Program-made: the position numbers and the translations under genes
Origin: Paractinoplanes pyxinae
GTDB taxonomy: Bacteria; Actinomycetota; Actinomycetes; Mycobacteriales; Micromonosporaceae
Length of the DNA stretch: 64,000 nt
Assembly (NCBI RefSeq): GCF_026626335.1
Contig: NZ_JAPNTZ010000004.1
Span: forward strand, 186,001 to 250,000
Direction of reading: 5' to 3'
The notes under the pieces: generated by a model
Database searches by the model: none
Seen by the model: only the letters and a program-made list of their open reading frames with translations
What the model was told of the DNA's origin: nothing
Shown here: positions 1 through 8,559 of the stretch, one piece after another
Position numbering within the stretch: the stretch's first letter is position 1
Layout of the letters: every line of letters starts with the position of its first letter

Positions 1-40
1 GGTGCTCTGCCACCGCTGCACCGACTGACCCCGGCCGGAT

Positions 41-808
41 TCAGAGCGCGGTGCCGCCCGAGGCGTCGATGACCTGGCCCGTCACCCAGCCTCCCTCGTC
101 CGAGGCGAGGAAGGCGATGATGCCGGCCACGTCGTCGGCCTCGCCGAGCCGGCCGAGGGCGACCCGGGCCACCTGCTGCTCCGCGAGTTCCGGATTGTCC
201 CTCAGGTATTGGCTGTTCCGGGTCATGACGATGCCGGGGGCCACCGAGTTGACGGTGATCCGGCGCCGGCCCAGATCGGCCGCCAGGTCGAGGGTGAACG
301 TGTTCAGCGCCGCCTTGCTGATGCCGTAGGCCAGCAGGTCGGGGCTGGCCACGGTCGCCGCCAGGCTGGCCAGGTTGATGATCCGGCCGCCGTCGCGCAG
401 GCGCGGCAGCGCGAGCTTCGTGATGAACAGCGGCGCCTTCACGTTCACGGCCATGACCTTGTCGAACTCGTCCTCGCCGAGGTCGGCCAGCCGGGCGAAG
501 CTGCCCTTGGCCGCGTTGTGGACCAGAATGTCGATCTTCCCGTCGGGCACGAGATCCCGGCCGGCCTCGTCGAACGCCGCCCAGAAGCGGGCCGCGTCGC
601 CCGGTGTGCCGAGTTCGGTGTGTACGGCGAAGGCCCGTCCGCCGTCCTTGCGGATGCGTTCGACCGTGTCGCCGGCCGCCGCCTCGTCGTGGCCGTAGCC
701 GACGGCAACGACGGCCCCTTCGCGGGCGAACCGTTCGACGGTGGCCCGGCCGATCCCGTGACTGCCACCGGTGACGACTGCCACTTTGTCCTGCAGTGCT
801 GCTGACAT
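41..808 (-). CDS. SDR family NAD(P)-dependent oxidoreductase
   Basis: This is a classical short-chain dehydrogenase of 255 residues, the usual length. The cofactor motif TGGSHGIG lies at residues 13-20, the NAA motif at 98-100, and the catalytic Ser148, Tyr161 and Lys165 are in place. The substrate is not predictable; the fold suggests 3-oxoacyl or alcohol/ketone reduction in the cytoplasm. An in-frame ATG exists 36 codons upstream, but the ATG at 808 follows a clear GGAGCGGGAC ribosome site and begins the domain, so I chose it. The gene is divergent from a TetR regulator at 907, with three operator-like boxes between them, so that regulator probably controls it. Confidence 0.9.
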   Translation of the reverse strand: MSAALQDKVAVVTGGSHGIGRATVERFAREGAVVAVGYGHDEAAAGDTVERIRKDGGRAFAVHTELGTPGDAARFWAAFDEAGRDLVPDGKIDILVHNAAKGSFARLADLGEDEFDKVMAVNVKAPLFITKLALPRLRDGGRIINLASLAATVASPDLLAYGISKAALNTFTLDLAADLGRRRITVNSVAPGIVMTRNSQYLRDNPELAEQQVARVALGRLGEADDVAGIIAFLASDEGGWVTGQVIDASGGTAL

Positions 809-823
809 GTCCCGCTCCTTTGT

Positions 824-895
824 TGAATGATCGCTCACGAACACCGTAACGCCTTCTTGAGTGATCGTCCAACAAATCTTTTGAGCGATCGTTCT
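824..895. promoter_or_regulatory. Three operator-like boxes in the SDR/TetR divergent promoter
   Basis: Three related 14-bp boxes lie at 824-837 (TGAATGATCGCTCA), 858-871 (TGAGTGATCGTCCA) and 882-895 (TGAGCGATCGTTCT). They share TGA-NN-GATC-NN with a TCA-like end, and each is an imperfect palindrome centred on GATC. They fill the 98-bp gap between the divergent SDR and TetR starts, the usual place for TetR-family autoregulation. Binding is inferred. Confidence 0.65.
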
Positions 896-906
896 AAAAT
901 GACGGA

Positions 907-1509
907 GTGACCACACCGGAAGTGCGGCGAGGACGGCCGCCGACCTTCGACCGGGCGGCCGCGCTGGCCGCCGCCACCCGCCTGTTCTGGCAGAACGGGT
1001 ACGAGGCGACCTCGATCCACGACCTGACCGACGCCATGGGCATCCGGCCGGGCAGCCTCTACGCGGCCTTCGGCGACAAGAAGGCCCTGTTCAACGAGGT
1101 CATCGAGGCGTACGGGCGCTCCCCGGCGGGCGAGTTCGTCTGGGCCGCCATGAAGCGCGAGCCCACGGCTCACGACGCCTTCCACCGCATCCTGCTCGAC
1201 GCGGCGGCGATGTACACCGACCCCGAGACCCCGGCCGGCAACCTGCTCTGCAGCGCCGCCGCGGCCGACGTCGAAGTCGCCGTCTACATGCGTGACCTGC
1301 GCAACGCCAGCGTCGACACGTTCGAGAAGCGCCTGACGACCGCCCGGGACGAGGGGGAGATCCCGGCCACGGCCGACCCCCGGAAGCTGGCCGCCTACTT
1401 CACCGCCGTCATGCACGGCATGTCCCAGCGGGCCCGCGACGGCGCCACGGCGGCCGAGCTCACCGACACCGCGGAGCTGGCCATGGCCGCCTGGCCTAAG
1501 GCTGCTTGA
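907..1509 (+). CDS. TetR/AcrR family transcriptional regulator
   Basis: A 200-residue TetR-type repressor. The N-terminal helix-turn-helix lies at about residues 36-57 (SIHDLTDAMGIRPGSLYAAF), preceded by the basic segment RRGRPP. The C-terminal half is the ligand/dimer domain; the inducer cannot be predicted. The start is GTG at 907, in the normal spot before the DNA-binding domain. It is divergent from the SDR gene, and three palindromic boxes sit between them, so it likely represses itself and the SDR. Its last 14 bp overlap the end of the convergent TetR gene. Confidence 0.88.
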   Translation: MTTPEVRRGRPPTFDRAAALAAATRLFWQNGYEATSIHDLTDAMGIRPGSLYAAFGDKKALFNEVIEAYGRSPAGEFVWAAMKREPTAHDAFHRILLDAAAMYTDPETPAGNLLCSAAAADVEVAVYMRDLRNASVDTFEKRLTTARDEGEIPATADPRKLAAYFTAVMHGMSQRARDGATAAELTDTAELAMAAWPKAA

Positions 1510-2107
1510 ACACCTCGGGCAGGGGTTCGGTCAGGAAGCGCTGGATGTTGGGGCCGATCGCGGCGACCAGCACCTCCGGCTCGGCGCTGGCCAGCGGCTC
1601 GACCCGCAGGACGTAGCGAGCCACCATCGTGCCCGCGATCTGGGTGGCGACCAGGGCGGTGCGCATCGGGGCCTCGGCCGGGTCGTCGATGATCTCGCCG
1701 GCCGCGCGTCGCAGGATCTGGGTGACCACGAACTCGCGGAGCAGCCGCGCCGTCCACTCGTTGCTCAGCGCGGAGCGGAAGACGGCCAGCGCGGCCGCGC
1801 CGGCGGGGGAGTCCCACACGGTGAGGGCCAGCCTGATCAGGCGCTCACCGGCCTGGTCGCGGGGACCGGACAGGGCCTGCGGGATCAGCTCGCCCGGGTT
1901 GATCGGGGCGTTCATGACGGCCAGGAACAGCTTCTCTTTGTTGCCGAAGTAGTGATGCACCAGGGCCGGATCGACGCCGGCGTCGCCCGCGATGCCCCGG
2001 ATCGACGCCTTGTCGTAGCCCTTCTCGGCGAAGCTCGCCCGGGCGGCCTCCAGGATGGACGTACGAGTGTCCTGGTTGCCGGGACGCCGCCCGCTGCGCC
2101 TAACCAA
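1496..2107 (-). CDS. TetR family regulator of the adjacent ABC exporter
   Basis: A 203-residue TetR-type regulator. The HTH lies at about residues 35-54, followed by a helical ligand domain. I chose the TTG at 2107 because GAGGAG lies 7 bp upstream and because the upstream permease stops at 2119; the longer reading frame would overlap the permease. It is the last gene of a three-gene unit with ATPase and permease (11-bp gap), so it is probably an autoregulator of this exporter. The effector is unknown. Confidence 0.82.
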   Translation of the reverse strand: MVRRSGRRPGNQDTRTSILEAARASFAEKGYDKASIRGIAGDAGVDPALVHHYFGNKEKLFLAVMNAPINPGELIPQALSGPRDQAGERLIRLALTVWDSPAGAAALAVFRSALSNEWTARLLREFVVTQILRRAAGEIIDDPAEAPMRTALVATQIAGTMVARYVLRVEPLASAEPEVLVAAIGPNIQRFLTEPLPEVFKQP

Positions 2108-2118
2108 TCCACTGCTCC

Positions 2119-2856
2119 TCAGGGGGTCCGGCGTCGCAGGGTCGCGGCGGCGAGCACCAACGCTATGACGGCCGCGCCGGCCACGACCACCAGGTCGCGC
2201 CACATCGTGCTGGTCGGGTCGGCCGAGATGCCCACCTGCGCCAGCGCCTCGACCGCGTACGTGAGCGGCAGCGCGTTGCTGATGCCCTCGAGCCAGCCGA
2301 CCATCTGCTCGCGCGGCACGAACAAACCGCAGAGCAGGATCTGCGGCACGACGACCACCGGGAGAAACTGTACGGCCTGGAATTCCGTACGCGCGAAAGC
2401 GCTGCAGAACAGGCCGAGCGCAACCCCGAGGACGGCATTGACGACCGCGATGAGCACGACCAAGCCGGCGCTCCCGGTCGTCTGCAGACCCAGCAGCCAG
2501 TACGCGGCACCGGTGGCCAGAGCTCCTTGCAGGGCCGCCGCCAGACCGAACGCGAGGCCGTAGCCGAACAGCAGGTCGAGCTTGCCGAGCGGCGTGGTGA
2601 GCAGCCGTTCCAGGGTGCCGGTGGTGCGCTCGCGCAGCATGGCGATGCTGGTCACCAGGAACATGATCACGAACGGGAAGATGCCGAGCATGATCAGGGC
2701 GACCCGGTCGAATGTCGCGCCCGACCCGTCGTACATGAAATAGAGCAACGCCAGCAGCAGCGCCGGAACAACCAGCAGCAGAGCAACTGTGCGCCGGTCA
2801 TGGCGCAGCTGCCGCAGAATGCGCCCCGCGGTGGCAAGGGTGATGTGCAGGCTCAT
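2119..2856 (-). CDS. ABC-2 type exporter permease (DrrB-like)
   Basis: A 245-residue membrane protein with about six hydrophobic segments. The RERTTGTLERLLTTPL motif near residues 74-89 is typical of ABC-2 permeases of the DrrB/daunorubicin-resistance type. It should pair with the ATPase encoded just upstream (4-bp ATGA overlap) to export a drug-like, lipid or other hydrophobic compound. The substrate is not predictable from sequence. A TetR gene follows 11 bp downstream. Confidence 0.88.
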   Translation of the reverse strand: MSLHITLATAGRILRQLRHDRRTVALLLVVPALLLALLYFMYDGSGATFDRVALIMLGIFPFVIMFLVTSIAMLRERTTGTLERLLTTPLGKLDLLFGYGLAFGLAAALQGALATGAAYWLLGLQTTGSAGLVVLIAVVNAVLGVALGLFCSAFARTEFQAVQFLPVVVVPQILLCGLFVPREQMVGWLEGISNALPLTYAVEALAQVGISADPTSTMWRDLVVVAGAAVIALVLAAATLRRRTP

Positions 2857-3575
2857 GCGGCCACCTCATCGAGTTGACGGATCAACCTCAGGAAGGCCTC
2901 CTCGAGGTCGTCGGTGCCGGATCGCGCGCGGATCGCGGCCGGTGTGTCGTCGCCGATCAAACGCCCTTCCCGTACGAGCAACAGGCGGTCGCAGCGGCCG
3001 GCCTCATCCATCACGTGGCTCGAGACGAGCAGCGTGGTTCCGCCGGCGGCCAGCTCATGGAAGCGGGCCCACAGGTCGGCCCGCAGCACCGGGTCCTGCC
3101 CGACGGTCGGCTCGTCGAGCACCAGCAGCTTCGGGTGGCCGATCAAGGCGCAGGCCAGCGACGCCCGGCTGCGCTGACCCCCGGAGAGATTTCCCACCAG
3201 TTGGTTGCATGCCTGGGCCAGGCCCACATCGGTGATCGCGCGGTCGGCTTCGGTGGCGCCGAGGCCGCGCAAGGCAGCGAAGTAGCGGGCGTTCTCGCGT
3301 ACCGACAAATCGGCGTACACGCTGGGGGCTTGGGTGACATAGCCCAGCTCACGCCGCAGCGGGGCGCTGCCGGCCGGGCGACCCAGCACCATGACCGTGC
3401 CCGACCGGACGATCTGGACGCCCACTACGGCCCGGATCAGGGTGGTCTTCCCGCTGCCGCTGGGGCCGAGCAGGCCGGTCACCTGGCCGGCCGGGATGTC
3501 GCACGAGATGCCGTGCAGCACTGTTCGCTTGCCGCGTTCCACGACGAGGTCTCGCACCTCGACCGCGTTGTCCAT
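2853..3575 (-). CDS. ABC transporter ATP-binding protein (DrrA/CcmA-like)
   Basis: A 240-residue ATPase. The Walker A motif GPSGSGKT is at residues 37-44, the signature LSGGQ at 130-134, and Walker B LLVLDEP at 150-156, followed by the H-loop SSH. The fold and length match single-domain ATPases of ABC-2 exporters. I chose the ATG at 3575 because GGAGG lies 5 bp upstream; another in-frame ATG is at 3596. It overlaps the permease gene by 4 bp, so the two are translationally coupled. Confidence 0.9.
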   Translation of the reverse strand: MDNAVEVRDLVVERGKRTVLHGISCDIPAGQVTGLLGPSGSGKTTLIRAVVGVQIVRSGTVMVLGRPAGSAPLRRELGYVTQAPSVYADLSVRENARYFAALRGLGATEADRAITDVGLAQACNQLVGNLSGGQRSRASLACALIGHPKLLVLDEPTVGQDPVLRADLWARFHELAAGGTTLLVSSHVMDEAGRCDRLLLVREGRLIGDDTPAAIRARSGTDDLEEAFLRLIRQLDEVAA

Positions 3576-3590
3576 CTTGGCCTCCGCACA

Positions 3591-3636
3591 ACTCATCAGA
3601 ACTCATCAGACGATGAATTCAACGGTAGATGAATTC
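3591..3636. repeat. Short direct repeats upstream of the ABC exporter
   Basis: Two tandem copies of ACTCATCAGA (3591-3600 and 3601-3610) are followed by two copies of GATGAATTC (3612-3620 and 3628-3636, 16 bp apart). They fill the short region between the exporter ATPase start and the terminator of the next gene. The position suggests promoter or regulator sites, perhaps for the TetR protein of the same unit. This is inference. Confidence 0.45.
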
Positions 3637-3642
3637 TGAGAT

Positions 3643-3677
3643 CGAAAAAAGACCCCGGTCGCACGGACCGGGGTCTT
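3643..3677 (-). terminator. Rho-independent terminator of the 1329-residue protein gene
   Basis: On the minus strand, a 12-bp perfect stem (AAGACCCCGGTC and its complement, 5-nt loop, 3649-3677) is followed directly by a run of six T. It sits 4 bp past the stop codon at 3681 and supports the minus-strand gene as the real one here. Confidence 0.9.
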
Positions 3678-3680
3678 ATC

Positions 3681-6600
3681 TCAGAGGGCCAGGATGCGAT
3701 CCAGGAACTCGCGGTAACCGCGCATCGCCATCCGCATGCTCTCGGTGTCCGGGCTGCCGCTACCGCGCAACGGGTCGAGCTCGTCGCGCTCGGCCAGCAG
3801 CGCCTCGGTCAGCTCGTTGACCGCGTCCGTGAGCAGGTCGTGGGCGCGGGTCAGGGCCGTCTCGGGGTCGTCGACGAACTCGGCCTTCACCTCGTGCCAG
3901 GCGGCCCGGAAGTGACGGACGGCGTCGTCGTCCCAGAACGCGATGTGCCCGGCCGCAACGTCACCCGGACGCAGCGGCGCCTCGTCCGGGGCGGGCGCCT
4001 GCTCCGGCTCCTCCGGCGCGGCACGACGACCGCGGCGGGCCGGCTCGGCGTCTTCCAGGCTGGCCGACCGGCGCGGGGTCTGGTCCTCGGTCGGTTGCTC
4101 GCCGAAGCCCGCGGCCTGCGGCTTCTCGGCGGCCGCCGCCGGCTTCGGCTGCGGCTTGGCCACCGGCACCGGGATGCTGGCGGCGGCCCGCGGCGCCGGG
4201 ACGCCGGAGACGGGACCGGCGGTCGGGTCGGGCAGGGCCGGAGTGTACGCCGGAGGCTGACCGTAGGCGGGGCCCGAAGCCGAAGCCGGGGCCGGCGTGA
4301 CCGGCGGCTTCGAGGTCGGTGGCGTGCTCGACGTGTCCGACGTGTCCACCTTGGGCGGTGTGCTCGACGTGGGTGGCGCGGACACCGGCGACGCCGAGCT
4401 GGGCGGCGCGGAGACCGGCGGGGCCGAGGTCGGGCTGACGATCGGATGCGTCGAGGTCGGCACGGACGCCCAGCCGGCCGCGGCCCGGCGAGGGTCGTCC
4501 TCCGGGGCGCCGCGGCGGCCCGACGGGTCGTCGAACTCGGGGAAGGCGCGGCGGCTCGGGGTGTCGTCGTCACCCGGGAAAGCGCGGCGGCTCGGGCTGT
4601 CGTCGTCGCCCGGGAAGGCGCGGCGGCCGGTCGCGTCGCCGGCGTCCGGGGCGGCCCGGCGGCCGGTCGGCTCGTCGAGCTCCCGGTCCAGAGTCAGGTC
4701 CAAGTCCCGGTCCCGGTCGTGGGCGGCACGGCGGCCGGGCGTGTCGTCGTCCAGCCCGGCGCCCGGCCCGGAGATCGGCGCGGCCGGCCCGGCGCCGGAG
4801 GTCGGAACACCGGGGAAACCGGCCCGTCCGTTCATGTCATCACGCCCGTTCTCGTCTCGCGGCTCCCGCAGATCGGAAGCCTCCCCGTGCCCGATGCCCG
4901 GCCGGTCCGCGGACCGGCCGTTGGTCTCGCCCGGCCCGTGCCCATGGCCGTTGAGCCCCGGCCGGCGTTCGCTGGTGTTGCGCCCGCCGAACAGGAAGCG
5001 GCTGCTGCGCCCGCCCAGCCCGAAGCCCCCGAACTCGCGTTCCCAAGGATTGCCCCGCCCGGACTCTACGACCGCCCCACCGCCCCCGCCGTTCGCCGAA
5101 GCGGGCGAGTGATCAGGATCGCGTCCCTCAGCCTCCCGCTGCGCAGGCGGCCCACTGACCTGCCCCGGAGTGCCACTCACCGACGCCGGCGGCCCGCTCA
5201 CAGAACCCGAAGGTCCACCAACCGAGCCGACAGGCCCGCCGACCGAGCCAGGAGGCCCGCTGACCGAGCCGGCGGGCCCGCCGAGCGAGCCGGCGGTTCC
5301 CCTGAGCGAGCTGGCGGGTTCGCTGGCCGTGCTGGAAGGCCCGCTGACCGAGCTGGTAGGTCCGCCGAGCGAACTGGCGGTTTCCCCGAGCGAGCTGGTG
5401 GGTTCGCTGGCCGCGCTGGGTGGGCCGCTGACCGAGCCGGCGGGTCCGCCGAGCGAGCTGGTGGGTTCGCTGGCCGCGCTGGGTGGGCCGCTGACCGAGT
5501 TGGTGGGTCCGCCGAACGAGTTGGCGGTTCCGCCGAGCGAGCTGGTGGGTTCGCTGGCCGCGCTGGGTGGGCCGCTGACCGAGCCGGCGGGTCCGCCGAG
5601 CGAGCTGGTGGGTCGGCTGACCGTGCTGGGAGGGCCGCTGACCGAGTTGGTGGGTCCGCTCAGCGAGCTGGGTGCACCGCTGACCGAGTTGGTCGGTCCG
5701 CTGAGCGAGCTTGGTGGCCCGCCGAACGAGCTGGGAGGGCCGCTGACCGAGCGGGAGGGGCCGCTGACGGAATCGGCAGGGCCGCTTATGGGCCGGGCAG
5801 GGCCGCCGGCCGATGCGGGCGGGCCGCTCATCGGCTTCGTCGGGCGCAGGGCGCCGTGCGCCCCGGAGGCCTCGGAGCGGGTGCCACCGCTGCTCACATT
5901 GTTGGCGGCGCCGGGTCCACCAGGGGCAGAGGCCGGCCGGTCACCGTCGAAGGTGCGGTTTCCGCCGGCCGGGCCGTTGCTGCCGAACGGATCGTCGAGG
6001 CCGCGCGCAACGCTGGCACCGTTCGGTCCACTTCCGCCGCTGCGCTTCCCGCTCGCACCGAACCCGTCCCACGGACCCAGCCCACCCGAGCCGTCCGCAC
6101 CGAGCGACTCCCTGCCATTGCGCAGGCCGTTGCCGCCAAGCGCGTTGTCGCTACGCGTAGAGCCGTTGCCGCCGAGCGGGTCGGCGTTCCGTGCCGGACC
6201 GTTGCTGCTGAGCGGGTCGCCGCTACGGGTCAGGCCGTCCCTGCCGAGCGGGTCGCCGCTACGGGTCGGGCCGTTGCTGCTGAGCGGGTCGCCGCCGTGG
6301 GTCGAGCGGTTGCCGCTGAGCGGGTCGCCGCTACGGGTCGGGCGGTATTCATCGAGTGGGTCGCCGCTGCGGGCCGGGCGGTTGCCGTCGAGCGCGTCGG
6401 CGTTGCGGGCCGGGCTGTTGCTGCCGAGGGGGTCGCCGGCGTGGGCCGATCCGTTGCCGCCAAATCGGTCATCGCCGCGGGCCGGGCCGTTGCTGTTGGC
6501 TGGGTTCTGCTTCGAGTCCGCGCCGGGGACATCGAACGCGCTGCTGCGTCCGTGCGTTCCGCTGGCACCGGCTGATCCGGAGCCACCGGCCGAGTTGCTG

Positions 6601-7670
6601 TTGCCGAGTGGCCTCGGCCGACCGCCGACGCCGAACGCGTCGTCGTCGCCGGTGGATCCTTCGCCACCGAAGAGGCGGTCGAAGCCGGACGGTCCGCCGG
6701 CGCGAAGTGCGTCGTCACGCTCCGGATGGTTGCCGACCCCCCGGTTGGAGTCGTCGGCACGAAGGAGGTCGCCGCCGCGAGCCGGGTCGCTGTCACTGAG
6801 GTGGCCTTTCGGGCCGTTCGCTCCCGCCGAGTTGCCGTCGCGAGCCGGTTGGTCGCCGCCGAGCGAGCCGTCCGCGTCGAGAGGTGTGCGGCCGCGGGTC
6901 GGCTCGTTGCCGCTGGGCCAGCCGGTGCCGAGCAAGCTGTCGGGCCGGTGCTGGCGATCCTCGCCGATCCGGCCGTCGCCGCCGCGGGAGCCGGCAGTGC
7001 CCGGCGCGCCGCTGATTCCGAACGGGCCGTCACCGCTGCGGGAGCCGTCGGGGCCGGATGGGCCGTCCGAGTGGCGTGATTCGTTCGCGGCGAACGGGCC
7101 GCCGCTGACGGGGTCGTTCGGGCCGAGCGCGTCGTTGCCGCGGCGGGGGTCAGGGCCGCTCGCGCCACGTGGGCCGAGCGGGTCGCCCGTACGGGCCGGG
7201 TCGTTTCCGCCGGAGGGTCCGGCCGCACCGTTGCCGCCGAAAGGGCCGGAGCCAGTGCCGGCGAAGCCGCCGGTGGGTTGGCCGAGTGGCCCGGCGCCGG
7301 TCGGGTCGGAGGAGGCCGCCGGCTCGGGGTGACCGTGTGCGGCCGCTGGGCGGCCGAAGTCGTACGCAGGAGTGGGGCCGTGCGGGCCATAGGTTCCGGC
7401 CGCGAAAGGCAGTCTCGGCCCGACGGGCCCGTTGTCGCTCGACGGCGGCTGGCCGGTTCCGGGCGGTCCGCTGACCGATCCCTCCGCGCCGAGCCCTTCC
7501 GACGGGCGTCGCGAGCCCAGCGCCACCATCTCGGTTTCACCCGAAAGAGTCCCCGGCATCTCGGACGATTCGGACGTCGGCGCCTCGCCCTCGGTGTCGC
7601 GGTGCACGGGCCAGAATCGGGCCAGTCCCCGCGGCGGCCGAGCGTTGTCGGGGTTGGACGTCGGCTCCAT
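3681..7670 (-). CDS. Large Gly/Ser/Pro/Asp-rich low-complexity protein with conserved C-terminal module
   Basis: A 1329-residue protein of unknown function with no signal peptide and no membrane segment. About 1200 residues are low complexity: GDPL/SNGPTRSGDPL-type repeats near residues 400-500, SGPPSS/SVSGP repeats near 610-840, RRAFPGDDD repeats near 1000-1060, and a Pro/Ser/Ala stretch to about 1200. The last 88 residues are ordered. They contain FWDDDAVRHFRAAWHEVKAEF and FVDDPETAL, followed by an acidic helix and YREFLDRIL, a helical module I recall at the C-termini of other actinobacterial hypothetical proteins. The ATG at 7670 has GGGAG about 10 bp upstream. Long open frames on the other strand are composition artefacts; the ordered C-terminus and terminator fix the strand. 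Confidence 0.72.
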   Translation of the reverse strand: MEPTSNPDNARPPRGLARFWPVHRDTEGEAPTSESSEMPGTLSGETEMVALGSRRPSEGLGAEGSVSGPPGTGQPPSSDNGPVGPRLPFAAGTYGPHGPTPAYDFGRPAAAHGHPEPAASSDPTGAGPLGQPTGGFAGTGSGPFGGNGAAGPSGGNDPARTGDPLGPRGASGPDPRRGNDALGPNDPVSGGPFAANESRHSDGPSGPDGSRSGDGPFGISGAPGTAGSRGGDGRIGEDRQHRPDSLLGTGWPSGNEPTRGRTPLDADGSLGGDQPARDGNSAGANGPKGHLSDSDPARGGDLLRADDSNRGVGNHPERDDALRAGGPSGFDRLFGGEGSTGDDDAFGVGGRPRPLGNSNSAGGSGSAGASGTHGRSSAFDVPGADSKQNPANSNGPARGDDRFGGNGSAHAGDPLGSNSPARNADALDGNRPARSGDPLDEYRPTRSGDPLSGNRSTHGGDPLSSNGPTRSGDPLGRDGLTRSGDPLSSNGPARNADPLGGNGSTRSDNALGGNGLRNGRESLGADGSGGLGPWDGFGASGKRSGGSGPNGASVARGLDDPFGSNGPAGGNRTFDGDRPASAPGGPGAANNVSSGGTRSEASGAHGALRPTKPMSGPPASAGGPARPISGPADSVSGPSRSVSGPPSSFGGPPSSLSGPTNSVSGAPSSLSGPTNSVSGPPSTVSRPTSSLGGPAGSVSGPPSAASEPTSSLGGTANSFGGPTNSVSGPPSAASEPTSSLGGPAGSVSGPPSAASEPTSSLGETASSLGGPTSSVSGPSSTASEPASSLRGTAGSLGGPAGSVSGPPGSVGGPVGSVGGPSGSVSGPPASVSGTPGQVSGPPAQREAEGRDPDHSPASANGGGGGAVVESGRGNPWEREFGGFGLGGRSSRFLFGGRNTSERRPGLNGHGHGPGETNGRSADRPGIGHGEASDLREPRDENGRDDMNGRAGFPGVPTSGAGPAAPISGPGAGLDDDTPGRRAAHDRDRDLDLTLDRELDEPTGRRAAPDAGDATGRRAFPGDDDSPSRRAFPGDDDTPSRRAFPEFDDPSGRRGAPEDDPRRAAAGWASVPTSTHPIVSPTSAPPVSAPPSSASPVSAPPTSSTPPKVDTSDTSSTPPTSKPPVTPAPASASGPAYGQPPAYTPALPDPTAGPVSGVPAPRAAASIPVPVAKPQPKPAAAAEKPQAAGFGEQPTEDQTPRRSASLEDAEPARRGRRAAPEEPEQAPAPDEAPLRPGDVAAGHIAFWDDDAVRHFRAAWHEVKAEFVDDPETALTRAHDLLTDAVNELTEALLAERDELDPLRGSGSPDTESMRMAMRGYREFLDRILAL

Positions 7671-8184
7671 CGGTTTGAGACTCCCGTCGCTACGGCTCCG
7701 CCACCCGCTCGTGTGAGCTGCGGTAACCCTCTCGGGAGGCGGCCTCGAGCACCCTTGACTGGGTGCAACGCACGACGACGGTACCTAAGACCCGGTCCGA
7801 CGGCACTATCCGTGCCCGGATCGTGAGCCGGGCCTGCCTTCGTCGGGAACGAGGATCGGCCACCGTGCTTCTGACCTGCTGGCGGAGCCGACGCGGCGGG
7901 CCGGAAGGGTGAGGCGGCACCGGCCCGACCGGCGTCACTGTCGGGTTGTTGACCGCCCTGTGGACAACGCGATCCACCCGTCAGCGAAAAGTCGTAGAGT
8001 CCGGCACCCCGGGCGGGTGGGCTGGATAGGGGATGTGACCGGCGGCAAGGGTGCGGCCCGGATCCGGGAGCGCGTCGGGAGAACTCGGGCAGCGGCGGGC
8101 GAAGGCAGCGGCGGGCGAAGGCAGCGGCGGGCGAAGGCAGCGGCGGGCGAAGGCAGCGGCGGGCGATGGGGGAGAATCGTTCGC
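7671..8184. other. Intergenic region between the low-complexity gene and hisI
   Basis: A 514-bp gap between divergent genes. It must hold promoters for both directions, but I see no convincing -35/-10 pair. The hisI-proximal end holds the 16-bp tandem repeat listed separately. Small open frames here lack ribosome sites and recognisable products. Confidence 0.6.
8088..8164. repeat. 16-bp tandem repeat array just upstream of hisI
   Basis: Four exact copies of the 16-bp unit GAAGGCAGCGGCGGGC (8101-8116, 8117-8132, 8133-8148, 8149-8164) follow a partial unit at 8088-8100. The array ends 20 bp before the hisI GTG and abuts its ribosome site. A 16-bp unit changes reading frame each copy, which argues against coding. 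Exact copies suggest recent slippage and likely length variation between strains. Confidence 0.85.
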
Positions 8185-8559
8185 GTGGCAGTCAAGACCG
8201 AACTGGACCCGGCCGTCGCGGCCCGGCTCAAGCGCACGCCGGACGGGCTCGTCGCGGCGATCGTGCAGGAGCACGGCACCCGTGACGTGCTCATGCTGGC
8301 CTGGATGGACGACGAGGCGTTGCACCGCACCCTGACCACCGGCCGGGCGACGTACTGGTCGCGCAGCCGGCAGGAGTACTGGGTGAAGGGCGCGACCTCC
8401 GGCCACCACCAGCACGTGCGCGGCGTCGCCCTCGACTGTGACGGCGACGCCCTGCTGATCACGGTCGACCAGACGGGCGCGGCCTGCCACACCGGCGAGC
8501 ACACCTGCTTCTTCGACGATCTGCCTCTGGCGTCGAACGGCGAAGGGGAGCAGTCGTGA
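8185..8559 (+). CDS. hisI: Phosphoribosyl-AMP cyclohydrolase
   Basis: HisI opens the ring of phosphoribosyl-AMP in the third step of histidine synthesis. The 124-residue protein has the family core: [12 protein letters not shown], the [13 protein letters not shown] segment, and metal-binding cysteines in DCDGD and CHTGEHTCF. The GTG at 8185 follows GGGGGA by about 11 bp; a longer open frame upstream runs through the tandem repeat and is not protein-like. The stop overlaps the trpE GTG by 4 bp, giving the hisI-trpE linkage known from other actinobacteria. Confidence 0.93.
   Translation: MAVKTELDPAVAARLKRTPDGLVAAIVQEHGTRDVLMLAWMDDEALHRTLTTGRATYWSRSRQEYWVKGATSGHHQHVRGVALDCDGDALLITVDQTGAACHTGEHTCFFDDLPLASNGEGEQS

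Noticed and set aside
3840..7332. Long plus-strand open frames over the low-complexity gene
   Set aside because: They are Arg/Ala/Gly or Pro/Leu/Ser-rich with no conserved end; the minus-strand frame ends in an ordered conserved module and is followed by a terminator.
7690..7977. A 95-codon minus-strand frame upstream of the large gene
   Set aside because: It has no ribosome site and no recognisable sequence, and lies where divergent promoters are expected.
8088..8164. Possible CRISPR array
   Set aside because: Units are 16 bp, directly adjacent without spacers, and no cas gene is near.
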